From Salvia splendens (lineage: Eukaryota; Streptophyta; Magnoliopsida; Lamiales; Lamiaceae): 64,000 nucleotides of DNA. Positions 38,763-49,776 of the stretch are shown here, one piece after another. The position numbers and the translations under genes were made by a program. The stretch is taken from assembly GCF_004379255.2 (NCBI RefSeq), contig NC_056051.1, positions 2,506,062-2,570,061 on the forward strand, in the 5' to 3' direction. The notes below the pieces were generated by a model. It searched no databases. It was not told the origin of the DNA and saw only the letters and a program-made list of their open reading frames with translations. How positions within the stretch are numbered: the first letter of the stretch is position 1; each line of letters opens with the position of its first letter.

Positions 38763-39393
38763 TGTTATGAAAGTATGCAAAAGATCGATGATGACAACAA
38801 CCATGCGAAAAAGAAAGAACACTAGAGTTTTACGTGGTTCGATCGTAAGATCTACGTCCACGGCCAAAGGCAATATGATTCAGTATATTGAGAAATATGC
38901 AGAGATTTACAATTACTCAAGAACTCTCTCCAAGAACTCAACACCTCTAATCTAATTCTAAACCAAGAACTAATCAAGTGATAGTTTGGAGACTCTTTTC
39001 TTGAATATCAAAGTAGCTGATTTACTTTTTCAGATGCAGCCTTCGTCTGCTTTATATCAGTCCCTTCATCCTCCAACGGCTCTCTTGAGATGTTAGTTAA
39101 CAAACCAGTTATAACTGTTCCAACGGCTACTTCCCGTTTCTTGGTTTGCATCAACATGCCGAAGTGCTGCATGATGCCGAGCTCAGTAAAATGCCGAGCT
39201 CAATAAAACGCCGAGCTCAATAAAATGCCGAGCTCAATAAAATGTCGAGCTCAATAAAACGCCGAGCTCAATAAAATGCCGAGCTCAATAAAATCTTGAA
39301 CGAGCTCAACCTCTAACAAATCTGCAGCTGTTGAGAATGACATTGATTTTAGCTTGCTGCATCCAACGGTGATTGTGAGATTATACTCCAACA
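38763..39393 (-). repeat. Copia 5' LTR (right)
   Basis: It is 631 bp and nearly identical to the left LTR, with seven 17-bp units instead of eight and a few single-base differences (for example CATGCG versus CATGTG). Confidence 0.93.
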
Positions 39394-39398
39394 GTAAT

Positions 39399-40046
39399 CA
39401 TACTTAGTAACTTAATTCCGCATCTACTAAGTAATCTAATTGGGTAAAAAAGGGTTGACTAACGGCTTTGGACAAATCAGACAAAAAACAGACCAATTTC
39501 ATAAGTCAAATACACAAAGATACTAAACATAATATTCATGACTAAAATTACAAATCAGGCAAAAAATAGACCGATCTCATCTTAATACAATCCTATATAA
39601 ATATTACTAACAAAGAATATACGTACCGTATCGACTCGCCTTCGCTGCACTATCGCCATTCTTGTTAAACTCTGCAACTCCTATATATCTACATTATATA
39701 ATTTGCAGTTTCCATCTTCAAGCGAACCACTCACCCCCTTTCCCCTAATTAGGGTACTCTTTTTCCTCTTGGGGATTTTTTCCATTTGGGTTTTGCCTCA
39801 ATAGGTTTTAATGAGGTATGCCCTCCACCGTTGAAGGGTCTTTGTTGTGATTTCGGGATAGACCTGGACTATCCCACATAGGTATGCCTATGTTTTTGTG
39901 TAAACTTTCCATGGCAAAGACGTTTGTCTAAGTCATTAGGCTGGCTAGGGCTTAGGGTCCTCTACTTAACCTCTGGGTTTTCATGTTTGTTGTTGTAATC
40001 TGGCTTAGTACAAGCCCTTAGGAATACCCAAGTTCGTATGTATTTC
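39399..40046. other. Intergenic DNA and left part of a poly-A-ended retroelement fragment
   Basis: From about 39735 the sequence has phrases such as GGTTTTGCCTCAATAGG and TTTTAATGAGG that occur near the 3' ends of plant retroelements. After removing the solo LTR and the hAT MITE, it would continue at 40593-40643 and 41225-41262 and end in a run of A. A LINE-like 3' end is possible; there is no coding remnant to prove it. Confidence 0.35.
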
Positions 40047-40051
40047 GTTAC

Positions 40052-40587
40052 TGTAGGAAAAACATGGGAAATGTGGGGAAAAAGAGAGGCTTTTGGCCTT
40101 TCATGTGGCTAAGTCCTTTGGCCTTTCAACCCTATTTTTTTTATGTCTTGTCTTGATTGCAAGACCTTTCACTTGTTTTTCTAGCCTATAAATAGGCTTT
40201 GATCTTGAAGTAGAAGACACGAACAACACCACAAAATATTCTCTCTACTCTCTAGTCTCTACATCATAGTATGCATCTTAGGAGCATTGTCTAGCTCGAT
40301 TCTCGGAACTCCATCAAGTTCGCCGGTGCCTAGCGGGTTTGAAGTGCTTCTACACGCTAGGAGGAAGTCGTTTTATCTTTGGGGGCAATACGCCATTCCG
40401 TGAGCACTAGCCGGGGCGTAATTTATCTTGCGGAAAGAGGGCTTTCCTCGACTCGACTTATAAATTTGGTTTGCTTTATTTTCGTTGTAATTTTCATTCC
40501 TCTTTTTGCTGCAAGTTTCCTTTCGATTGTAATAGTTAGAGTACCGCCTGTACACCGCTTGGGAATTTCTTCCCATTATTTCTAACA
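40052..40587 (+). mobile_element. Solo LTR with 5-bp target duplication
   Basis: A 536-bp segment starts TGTAGGAAAA and ends TTTCTAACA, and is flanked by GTTAC at 40047-40051 and 40588-40592. A TATAAATA box lies at 40187-40194. No internal region or second LTR is present, so this looks like the product of LTR-LTR recombination. The family is not identified. Confidence 0.75.
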
Positions 40588-40643
40588 GTTACTTCCTCCT
40601 CCCGGCTTGCTAGTCTAGGCTAGTTGATTGTATCCCTCGGGTA

Positions 40644-41224
40644 TAGGGCTGGGGAAAAATACTGAAATGCCGAAATACCGGCCTTATCGTACCGAAAAAA
40701 TACCGAAAATATCGAATTTTCGGTATACCGTGATTTTCAGTACGGTATGATACCTTACCGAAATATTTCGGTAAGGTAAAGGTATGAATTTTTATATACC
40801 GCGGTATACCGCGACATACCGAAATTCGGTATATACCGTAATTTAAGGTATATACCGTAAAATATGAATATAATAATATATAAAGTATTATATATATTTT
40901 TAAATTATAATATTTATTATGAAATATAATATAATATGAATAAAATATACTAGTATTTAATACCCCGTATATTATTTAAATTACTATAAAATATAAATAA
41001 TATTCTAAAAACTCAAATATTCAATTTTCATTGATATTGAAAGTAAGGTATACCGCAAAAGTATGGTATACCGAACTTTGGTACGGCATACCAAAAATGA
41101 AGTACGATATCGATATGAAAATTCTCCATATCGAAAATTTTGGTAACATAAAGGTATGATTTTTTGCATACCGAATTTACGGTATGGTGGTTTCGGTAAT
41201 GTATAAAGTACCGACCCACCCCTA
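40644..41224. mobile_element. hAT-type MITE rich in TACCGAAA motifs
   Basis: Inverted ends TAGGGCTGGG and CCCACCCCTA are bordered by a perfect 8-bp duplication CTCGGGTA (40636-40643 and 41225-41232). Both arms carry many copies of ACCGAAA/TTTCGGT and short GGTATACC palindromes, which could bind transposase. There is no ORF. Confidence 0.85.
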
Positions 41225-41262
41225 CTCGGGTATGCCCGAGTCTTGCATGTATCAAAAAAAAA

Positions 41263-42920
41263 GTTTATGTTTTATTTGCTTTGTAAATAAGATCACTCAG
41301 ATTTGTACCAAATCATAAATTAAATCTTATTTTTGTGAAGAGAATCTCTGTAACGATAAACTAAATCTTTTTCTTTTCTGAATTGAAATTTTTTGTAGTA
41401 CTACTCTGAATTATTTTTTCTCCATAAACAGAGAATATTTTATTTGTGATTACGATAATAAAGACCTTGGTTTGGAAAGAAAGATACTACGTTGTATCCG
41501 AGGATAAGAAAAGAGACATAAGCGATGTCCAATTATAACTACTAATCCCTTCGTTCCTATTACACATGAGAATTTCTTTTGGACACAAATTTTTAAGAAT
41601 AAAAGGTTTTAAGAATGACAAAAAGTATAGAAATGAGAAAACAAGAGAGAGAGTATTGTTTTTTGCCATAAATGAAATATCTCACTTATAATGAGAGGAC
41701 ATAAAAAGGAATACATCTCATTTGTAAAGGAACGAAGGGAGTACTATTTAAGTTGAAAATACAAATTAATTGATTCAAGATATCTTTGTTTTTCTAAATG
41801 AAACTAAAGTTTAGTTATTCATGTATTGATACCACACATGAACACTTTCAAGTAATGCTTCACCTCCCATAAAAATTTGTCACATCTTTTTATTTACGTT
41901 CTATTCACCAAAATTAGTCGTATTACTAAACATAAAAAATTTGGCTTTATTTATATTAATTTATTATCCTCATCTTTAATACTTTTTCTATATTTTTTTA
42001 CTTATTTTATTTCCCTATTTTGTATTTTACCAATTTTTACAAATGACTTCGATGCCTAAATAATTATTACTACATATGCAAGCCCCGTTCGGTTTCCCAT
42101 ACTGTAAAGCATAATACCATTAATTTTAACAAATCTCTCATAGAACTATATTTCATATATACTTTATGAATAGCTCATATATATTTTATACAGTATTAGT
42201 TGAACAAAGATTAAAAAAAATGTGTATGGTCTCTCGTTGCTGAATTTGGTTCTCTTTGTAAGTTTTAGAAAAAATGAGTTTAGAATTTTGATTTACATAT
42301 TTTTATCTTTTTGCATATTTTATATAAATTCATATTTTTCAATTTTCATGTAGGATTCCATAGTTAAATTTTCCAGATTTTCAGATTGGCAAAAATATAC
42401 GAACCAAAATTCAACTGTCCTTTTTCAGATTTTGTGTTTTTTAATTTTTTTATGGGTTTTGATATTTAATGTAATTTTGATTTTTCGATTTAGATCGGTT
42501 TTCAAAGTTTGAATTTTTCCAATTTCCATGTTTGATTTATAGATTGGGTTTTAATTTTAAAATAATTCAATTTTCCGATTCAGCTCAGGCTGAGCAAATA
42601 ACCGAAACAAAAATCAAATGGTAATCTCTAAAAATTAGCACATCAACAATTAGGATTATTTTTATTTATGTACTCTAATTATAATAGTTTGAGAAATGAA
42701 AAGCTACATGGAAATTAACAATTAAAATTATTACATAATTAAAATAAAATTTTAATCATAAAGCCAATCGAAACACACCTATATTTTTTTCAACTAGATC
42801 ATGCTAGAGTCGAACCACGCGCTTCTCTATCGCATGTCAACTCACAACCATTTGGTAAGTTCATAAGTTCACCGACACACCTTGAGATGGGTTAGTCGCA
42901 TTTGGACAAGGATGTGGAGT
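41263..42920. other. AT-rich intergenic DNA
   Basis: About 1.7 kb without a gene. It holds a MITE at 41545-41741 and otherwise low-complexity AT-rich DNA with scattered open frames lacking protein-like composition. Confidence 0.5.
41545..41741. mobile_element. Stowaway-type MITE
   Basis: Left ATCCCTTCGTTCCTATTACA and right AAGGAACGAAGGGAG form inverted ends, with TA on both sides (41543-41544 and 41742-41743). It is noncoding. Confidence 0.75.
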
Positions 42921-42928
42921 CTAGTCGC

Positions 42929-43692
42929 CAGTGGCGGATCCATAATCCGGAAATGGCGGGGGCGGAATTTAAATATTAAATATTAATAAATTTAATATTT
43001 AAATATTTCATATTATTTTTAATAATAAAATAAATAATATTATATTAATATTTAAGTAGCACTAGCTTCGTTAATAAAATATAAACATGTAATATAGCTT
43101 CCAAATATGTATTATTCATTTTAAAATATAAAATTATTGTAATTATTATATACAGTCAAAACCATTGTAAATATTATATACAAAAGTGATATAAGTAGAG
43201 TAGTAAATATTTAGATTTCAAAAATATTTAAAATGTTTATTTTGTTACATAGAGAATAAGATGCATGGATCACAAATTATAAGTACGGACAAAAAAACTT
43301 TAACACGAGATTAAAAATGATTTTAACTAAAGAATAAATATAACAACATAATAATATATGCAAATTAGTAAAAGTTTAGATTTCATAAAGTATTTAAAGA
43401 TATTATTTTAATAATAAGAAGAAATATGAATTGGTAAAATAAAAAAAAGCAAAGAATGGAAAACATATGTTCTTGTTGAGGATCAAGGATTGAACCCTAG
43501 ACCTCTAGGTTAAAAAACCAACAATCAAACCATTAGTACATTTTATATAATACTTATTTAAAGAAAATAGATTTCTACGCTTCAAGGAGGGGGCGAATAT
43601 GCTATTTTTGGCTCGATTCAAGAGAAAGTTTAGGCTCTCCTAACAGCCGGGAGAGGGCGACCGCCCCCTCCTGTCCCCTAGATCCGCCACTG
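42929..43692. mobile_element. Non-autonomous hAT-type element (CAGTGGCGGATC ends)
   Basis: Inverted ends CAGTGGCGGATC and GATCCGCCACTG are flanked by an exact 8-bp duplication CTAGTCGC (42921-42928 and 43693-43700). The 764-bp interior is AT-rich and has no transposase. The CAGTGGCGGA terminus is a recurring plant hAT end. Confidence 0.88.
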
Positions 43693-43700
43693 CTAGTCGC

Positions 43701-44810
43701 GATCCGTTTCTTCGACTCTTGTGCACACTAGTGATTAATTATGACCACTTGCGCGCTCCGTCATCTACAATGCGGTTCACCCGCGGCCGCCGAGTGCGCG
43801 GGTGTCCCGCGTTCTTGATGAATTATAATTGACCCATCGGTGTCATGCGCCAGCCTCTCTCTCCCTCATTTATTTGTGTCAATTAATGTAATTTGTGACA
43901 TTTATTAATTTCATTCTATTATCTTTCATATCCTATAAATATGCAAATAAATAAATAAGATAAATAATTGAGAAAAAAATCCCTTTTTATACAGTTTCGT
44001 AAAATCTCCACTCTCTGGATTTCTTCACAGCTCGTATTTATCCGCCGGAAAATCCCTTCGCAATTGCAGAAGCGTATTTTTGCCCGGTGATTTCTTCGAT
44101 CGAGATAGATTCAGATCTGTATGTATATATTTCCGTGCGTAATATTTTATATATGGCGGCTGCGACTGTTTTAGCGTTAGTTTGTGGATTGGCGTTTCCA
44201 TAAATTACTCCATTTTTGACCTTTCAGTTGACTGCCTTGTCGATAGATATTATTGACTCTTTGGTGAAAGTGTGCTGATTTGTTCAATTTATTCGTTGTT
44301 TATTTCGGCTTGTTATGGTAATTCAACACTAGTGTGAAAGGGAATTTTAATCTCATCTTTTCTGTGGAACCTCTTCAATAATGTATGCCTTTTTCTCTTT
44401 GTCGTTTTGTGGCAACTTTTGTCTCTGTAAGATGCTTCCTTTTGTTGATCTCAAATGCTGCCGCATTGTTAGATGGGATAATCGATTTATTTGAATTGTT
44501 TTGGTGACTGGAGTTTTTTTGGGGGGATAATTTGGAATGCAGTTTTTGTTTTTATATGGTGTTTGCATCTTGCTTTTGTCATTCTGTGTTGTGTTGTAGA
44601 ATTTAGAGGTTAAATTGGATGCTTTTGAGATGAATTTAGAGGTGAATTATGGTGCAGAAGTAGGTGGGATGGTGGTCAGAATCAGATGAGAACAACTGGT
44701 TTTATTGGTAGTGGAAGGAGGAGGTTTTTTTTTTTCTATTCTTCAGCTTCTGGAGATAGTAACCGATTGACTCTTCTTTTATCGGGTCGGGAAAAAACGA
44801 GAAGGAACCC
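43701..44810 (+). promoter_or_regulatory. Upstream region and probable leader of the CaaX-motif gene
   Basis: A GC-rich patch (about 43740-43810) is followed by AT-rich DNA and, from about 44010, a leader-like sequence. A GT-rich stretch after about 44120 up to about 44640 looks like a 5' UTR intron. The exact transcription start and intron borders are not decidable here. Confidence 0.45.
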
Positions 44811-46421
44811 ATGAGAGTAGCGCCGTGGAGCCAGTACCAGTTGGTAGACCAAGAGACTGATCCTTATCCTGATCTCCAGCTGGCTCCTGGGAAGAACCAG
44901 CTAGTCCGCGGGTGCGCCTCCTTTGTGTGCATTGGTCGCCATGCCGCTGGACGTGAAAAATCTTTTCCTCTTAAAGTTGGACCGACTCAAAACCAAGAAG
45001 TTTTGCCGGAGCCTGTAGATATTGATGAGAGTAAAGTTCAAGTGAATTCTGTTGATGATCCAGTTAATTACAATGAAAATATTAGGGCGATAGTTAGTCT
45101 TAAGAGCAGCCTGAAGAAGTCAGCAAATATTGGTCCGGTTGTTCGTGCTGCTGATAGTGGAAACTCCAGCAAGCATGAAGCGGACGCTGGTCCGTTGGAA
45201 AGGAGGAAAGTGCAGTGGACAGATACAACTGGGGGAGAGCTTTTTGAGATACGAGAATTCGAGATGAGGTAACAAGAGCTTCTGATGCATGATTTTGAAC
45301 AAAAATATGAATAGCTACCATATTAGTATGTGCCTGTTTGAAAATTTTCCAGATTTTTCACTTGCTTGCTTGTTTTTTATATGTGGAGTAGTGTGATGTA
45401 AAGTCAAAATCTTTCTTGAATTTTGCTCCTAGCATGTTATTATAGAATCTGAAAGTTACTTCTACCAATTACCAAAAGGTGTTTGCTTTGCTGCCCCCTG
45501 TCACTATTTCAACTTTATTGTTGTGTAAAATATAATTTGTTAACAATTTGCTAGTTTAGTTGCGAAAAATGATGTTTAATGAGGATGTACTTGAAGTGCT
45601 TGCTCCAAGCATGTTACCACAACATCAAAATTTTTGCCTCTATTTTATTGCTCTAGCTTGGTCTTATGTTGTCTATGATGTATAAGGCAGGGAGGGACAG
45701 TGTCATCTGTCATTTTATTCTGTGCAAACTCAGTTTATTCATGATTTGTTTAGGTGTAGTTCTAGAAAGCAAGGTTGTACGCTTAGGTTGATCTGGTATC
45801 TGCTTTCATGCAAGGTATTACTTTTAAGCTCATCTTTTTTTAAATGTCTTCATACCATATGTACAATTTATGACAAAAGTATATACTTATTATGATACAG
45901 CGCATATGGGTTCAATTCTAGTGTATCAAATGCTGAAGCGGGTTTTAGTATGGTTACTTTTAAAAACACAGCCAAACAAATATTTTAGAGAACTACTTTT
46001 CCATACATTATATTTAATTCTGAAATGCCTACTTCCACATGGCCATGAGTATTTTCAATGAAGACACAGTGAATTGCAAACATCACTCTTCAGTTTCCTG
46101 GAAGTTCGGTCAATATAAGGTAGATAAGTTTTTTGGGTGAATCAATAGTATACCTATTGGATTGTTCTTTGACATGCTTTAGAATGCTGATCATGAAGCC
46201 AACTTCAGTACTCATATATCCCGGGTTCTTCATCCAACTGTCGATTTTGTCAAGTTTCATGTCTTTCCAAATTGGGGAATGAATACTTGAAGATGCCCTT
46301 ATCTGCATGTGTCTTCTCACTTTCCTCTTTCTAATCAAGTGTGTATTTTCTCAGTGAAGATGGATCGGGCGATGAATTTGATTATTTGACTACAAAGAGT
46401 TGCTCATGCACAATAATGTAG
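44811..46421 (+). CDS. Small uncharacterised plant protein ending in a CaaX-like box, two exons
   Basis: Exons 44811-45268 and 46355-46421 join in phase across a GT/AG intron (ATG AG|T GAA), giving 174 residues ending at TAG 46419-46421. The N-terminal half has a conserved-looking MRVAPWSQYQLVDQETDPYP start. The C-terminal half carries RKVQWTDTTGGELFEIREFE followed by an acidic SEDGSGDEFD stretch and a Cys-rich end CSCTIM. The final CTIM fits the CaaX prenylation pattern (C, then two mostly aliphatic residues, then M), and the preceding Cys could be palmitoylated. A lipid-anchored membrane protein is therefore an inference. I do not recognise a function. The short second exon would be missed by a simple ORF search. 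Confidence 0.75.
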
Positions 46422-47554
46422 TCTGCCATGTTTCTGACTATTATACTATGACAAGCCTTTCATGTGTTACCTGAAGTCCGAGCAACCAAAGCACTGGTTT
46501 GAGCTCTGCTAGCCCTATCATCAGATGACGGGAAAATGGAAACTTTGAGGTAATGCAAGATGCCATGGCGATTCACTAGCCTGCTCTGATCATATTCTTG
46601 CTTGCATTCAGTTCTGGCGCTTTAGGATATAGTGTTTTTGAAGGTTATAATACCGTCTTTTGGCATTCTTATATTGACATCGGTGATGAGTTATTATTTG
46701 TATTTTGTAGTTGTCAATATGCAGTAGAGTAGTATTTTATTTGGAAAGCTGGGTATATTTTGCTTTGATTGATGCTATGGCTAAGAGTGACATGTACAAT
46801 TTTTTCCTTTTCTTTTGGGAAAACCTTTCCTTCATTTTAAAATCTTTGCCTGGGAGTGAATCGTACTCCCTCCGTCTCGCACTACTCGCACATTTCCTTT
46901 TGGGCACGGAGATTAAGGAATGAGTGATAGACAAAGTCAACAATTACGGCTGTAGGTATAAATTGTTACTAAAAATGGAAAGAGTGCAAATAACTTGGGA
47001 CGCCCAGAAAGGAAATAAGTGCAAGTAGTACGGGACGGAGGGAGTATAACTTTAGTGATGTACAAGGTTTAGTATCTTGACTTTTGGTAGTAAAATCAAT
47101 AATATTAGTTGTGATATTAGTCGAGTGGAATGAAGCCTGATTTTGGTCTATTATTTTACCTATACACAAGGAATTTCAATTATCTAACTCCTTCGGCTTC
47201 TGAGAGAATCTCAATAATTTTCAATTATCTAACTCCTTCGGCTCCTAAGACCCAAGCCCTCACAACCGATGTCGGTTCGGTTTCCAATTTTCGAACATTA
47301 ACCGTCTCTAACTAGCATGATCACAACCGACGTATTGATTCTTTAGATTCAATTCGCATTTTGTGTATTTAGAACTGTAATCGACGGTTAATCGCATGGT
47401 GACCTAAGATCGAGAAACCCGGTAAAAAGATCGCTTCAACTTACCTTGATTCGAATAATTTCCTTTGCAAGCCCTATTAACTATTCAATTTCTTTGGGAA
47501 CTAGATCCATCCATATTCATAACCATAAAGAGGCAAAGAATTAGTAATTACAAG
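46422..47554. other. Intergenic DNA between the CaaX gene and the kinase gene
   Basis: The region includes the CaaX gene's 3' flank, a MITE (46866-47044), and a 46-bp-spaced duplication of CAATTATCTAACTCCTTCGG (47177 and 47223). The last part is the 3' flank of the minus-strand kinase. No other gene is seen. Confidence 0.5.
46866..47044. mobile_element. Stowaway-type MITE
   Basis: Inverted ends CTCCCTCCGTCTCGCACTAC and TAGTACGGGACGGAGGGAG, with TA outside at 46864-46865 and 47045-47046. It is 179 bp and close to intact, so relatively young. Confidence 0.85.
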
Positions 47555-48652
47555 TCATAAGAATTTAGACGATCCAACAACACCCAAAATGCTATTCAAC
47601 TGATCAACCACTTGATTCATAGTAGGCCTATTCTTGATATGATGATGCGCACACTCGAGCCCAATCTTGAAAACCTCCTCGACCACGCCCTTCTCCAAAT
47701 CCTCCCTCGCGATGCATCCATCCACCATCTCCACATACCTCCCGGCCCCGGCCATCGCCTTCGCCCACTCCATCAGCCTCACCTCCCTCCCGTCCTCCCC
47801 GGGGAACGGGAGGCTCGGCCTCCTCCCCGTCACCACCTCCACCACCAGTACCCCGAAGCTGTACACGTCCCCCGCCGTCGTCGCCGCGGCGAACCCCTCC
47901 ACGTACTCGGGCGGCATGTACCCCATCGTCCCCGCCACCTGCGTCGACACGTGCGAGTGGGGCCCCTCCACCCTCCTTGCCAGCCCGAAGTCCGCGATGT
48001 GGGCCACGAACCCCGAATCCAGCAGCACGTTGCTCGCCTTGATGTCCCTGTGGATGATCGGGATCGCCAGCTCGTGGTGCATGTACGCCAGCCCATCCGC
48101 CACACCCCTCACTAATCCCATCCGCGAATTCCACGTCAGCGGCGCGAACTCCACGTCGGCTTCTTCATCCGACGTGTCGTACAGCCATTGGTCGAGGCTG
48201 CCTTTCTCGATAAACTCGTAAATCAGGACCCGATCCTGACCCGTGGCGCAGTACCCGAGGATCCGGACTATATTCGGGTGGCGGATCTTAGCTAGGGTTT
48301 CGATCTCGGCTTGGAATTCGCGGAGGCCCTGGAAGGCGTCGGGGGAGAGCTTCTTCACGGCGACGACGGCGCCGGACCGGAGGGTCGCTTTATAGACTAG
48401 GCCGAAGCTGCCGTCGCCGATGATGAGGTCCTTGGAGAAGTTATGCGTGGCGGCGACGAGCTCCTGCATCGAGACGTGGGGGAGGCTCGGGTCGAAGCTG
48501 TCGAAGATGGAGGGGCTCGGGTGGGAGCGGCGGCGGCGGCGGTGGTGGTGATTGGATTCGGTGTTGCAGAGGATGAGGATGAGGCCAAGGATTAGGGTTA
48601 CGACGAAGAAGCTGGCGATGGCGGCGAGGATTCCTTGGAGAGTTTGATCCAT
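47555..48652 (-). CDS. Membrane-anchored receptor-like protein kinase without ectodomain, intronless
   Basis: A single exon encodes 365 residues from ATG 48652 to the stop at 47555. Residues about 8-29 form one hydrophobic transmembrane segment, followed by a His/Arg-rich stop-transfer stretch. The kinase domain is complete: glycine loop GDGSFG (79-84), catalytic Lys in VAVK (100), HRD (201-203), DFG (221-223) and a Thr/Gly-rich activation segment ending GYMPPEY. This is the RLK-Pelle type of plant Ser/Thr kinase, closest in feel to the LRR-RLK kinase domains, but there is no signal peptide plus ectodomain. The gene is strikingly GC-rich compared with its AT-rich surroundings. The substrate is unknown; a membrane co-kinase working with true receptors is a reasonable inference. 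Confidence 0.92.
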   Translation of the reverse strand: MDQTLQGILAAIASFFVVTLILGLILILCNTESNHHHRRRRRSHPSPSIFDSFDPSLPHVSMQELVAATHNFSKDLIIGDGSFGLVYKATLRSGAVVAVKKLSPDAFQGLREFQAEIETLAKIRHPNIVRILGYCATGQDRVLIYEFIEKGSLDQWLYDTSDEEADVEFAPLTWNSRMGLVRGVADGLAYMHHELAIPIIHRDIKASNVLLDSGFVAHIADFGLARRVEGPHSHVSTQVAGTMGYMPPEYVEGFAAATTAGDVYSFGVLVVEVVTGRRPSLPFPGEDGREVRLMEWAKAMAGAGRYVEMVDGCIAREDLEKGVVEEVFKIGLECAHHHIKNRPTMNQVVDQLNSILGVVGSSKFL

Positions 48653-48886
48653 TTTGGGGATTGGTTAATTGAGGTGAAATTGAGGTGCGTGGGTGGTTTT
48701 AGAGGGGGATTGGAGCTCCAGGAGATGGATGTTTTGACTGGGGAGAGGGGATGGGGGAGCCGCCATTAACGGTAGGGAGAGAGAGAGAGAGGTGTTCAAA
48801 GAGGAGACTTGCCTGCAGTGTAGACTAAGGTGGCGGACGTCAACGGTTTGATCCTTTTTGTTTCTTTCTTATTGCGTTTTTCTCTA

Positions 48887-48903
48887 TTTTTATTTTTATT
48901 TTA

Positions 48904-48934
<31 letters not shown>

Positions 48935-48943
48935 TTTATTTTA

Positions 48944-48974
<31 letters not shown>

Positions 48975-48978
48975 TTTA

Positions 48979-49009
<31 letters not shown>
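48887..49009. repeat. TTTTTA/TTTTA microsatellite
   Basis: An uninterrupted run of about 120 bp of T4-5A units. The open frames across it encode only Phe/Tyr/Leu and are not genes. Confidence 0.95.
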
Positions 49010-49438
49010 ATAATTTTGAATAAGTACTATAGTTAATTATTGAAGCTAGTACAATAATGTCCTAACATGAGAGAATGTGTATTATATACTATTATAAACT
49101 ATATAAAGTAAGAAAATGCCAGCTACTTTTTCGGGGGGAAACGGAACTATATTAGCCTAATTTGTACATGTAGCCTAATTTGTACTAATACATGTTATTT
49201 CTTCCTTCTGCCATTAGATATCTCATTTCTTAACGACATGAATTTTATGAAATATTAAAAAAAATGAGTGAGAAAAAGTTAGTGCAATATGAGTTTCACT
49301 TATATATATTAGTAGTTTTAAATAAAATGTGAGTAGAATGAGTTAGTGGAATGTGATACTATTATTATTTATAGTAAAAATGATCCGGGACTCTTATTTA
49401 CGGATGAATGGAGTAGTATACAGTGTTCTGACAATACA

Positions 49439-49679
49439 TATTCTTTCGATTTCATAAAAATAGAAATTATCTCCTTTTTAATCTGTTTCATAAAATTAGA
49501 TACTCATCATTTAGAAAATGGATCAAACAATCTACTAACACCAATTTCACTATTTTTTTTTCTTCATCTCCGTTATTTTATATTTTTATCCATTTTTTTC
49601 TTCATCTCTCTTATTTTATAAATTTTGAATTAAAACCCGTGCAATTTTCAAAGTTCTTATTTTTAAAAAATGAATGGAG
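49439..49679. mobile_element. Degenerate Stowaway-like MITE
   Basis: The left arm (TTCTTTCGATTTCATAAAAA) and right arm (TTTTTAAAAAATGAATGGAG, followed by TA) are roughly complementary. The interior resembles the other MITEs of this window. The borders are approximate. Confidence 0.45.
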
Positions 49680-49776
49680 TAAAATTTATTGTGGGGATAT
49701 GGAACTATATAGTTAAAATTTATTCTATTCAATGCAATCAACAATCAAATCTTACTCAAAACCTAACATCTCAAGA

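Larger units (their letters stand above)
34034..39393 (-). mobile_element. Complete Ty1/copia LTR retrotransposon
   Basis: Two LTRs flank a single intact polyprotein on the minus strand, with a 5-bp target duplication GTAAT at 34029-34033 and 39394-39398. The 5' LTR is at the right (38763-39393) and the 3' LTR at the left (34034-34681). The LTRs differ at only a few bases and by one 17-bp repeat unit, so insertion was recent. All parts needed for transposition appear intact. The lineage looks Tork/Tnt1-like, but I cannot confirm this without comparison. Confidence 0.95.
48653..49776. other. Kinase upstream region, microsatellite and AT-rich DNA
   Basis: The kinase promoter is expected just right of 48652, where a GA repeat (about 48777-48790) occurs. 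A long TTTTTA microsatellite and a worn MITE-like repeat (about 49439-49679) follow. No gene is seen. Confidence 0.5.

Noticed and set aside
47628..48134. Large open frames on both strands within the kinase gene
   Set aside because: The kinase gene is GC-rich, which removes stop codons in all frames; only the 365-residue frame has kinase motifs.
48830..49036. 68-codon Phe/Tyr-rich open frame
   Set aside because: It is the translation of the TTTTTA microsatellite.
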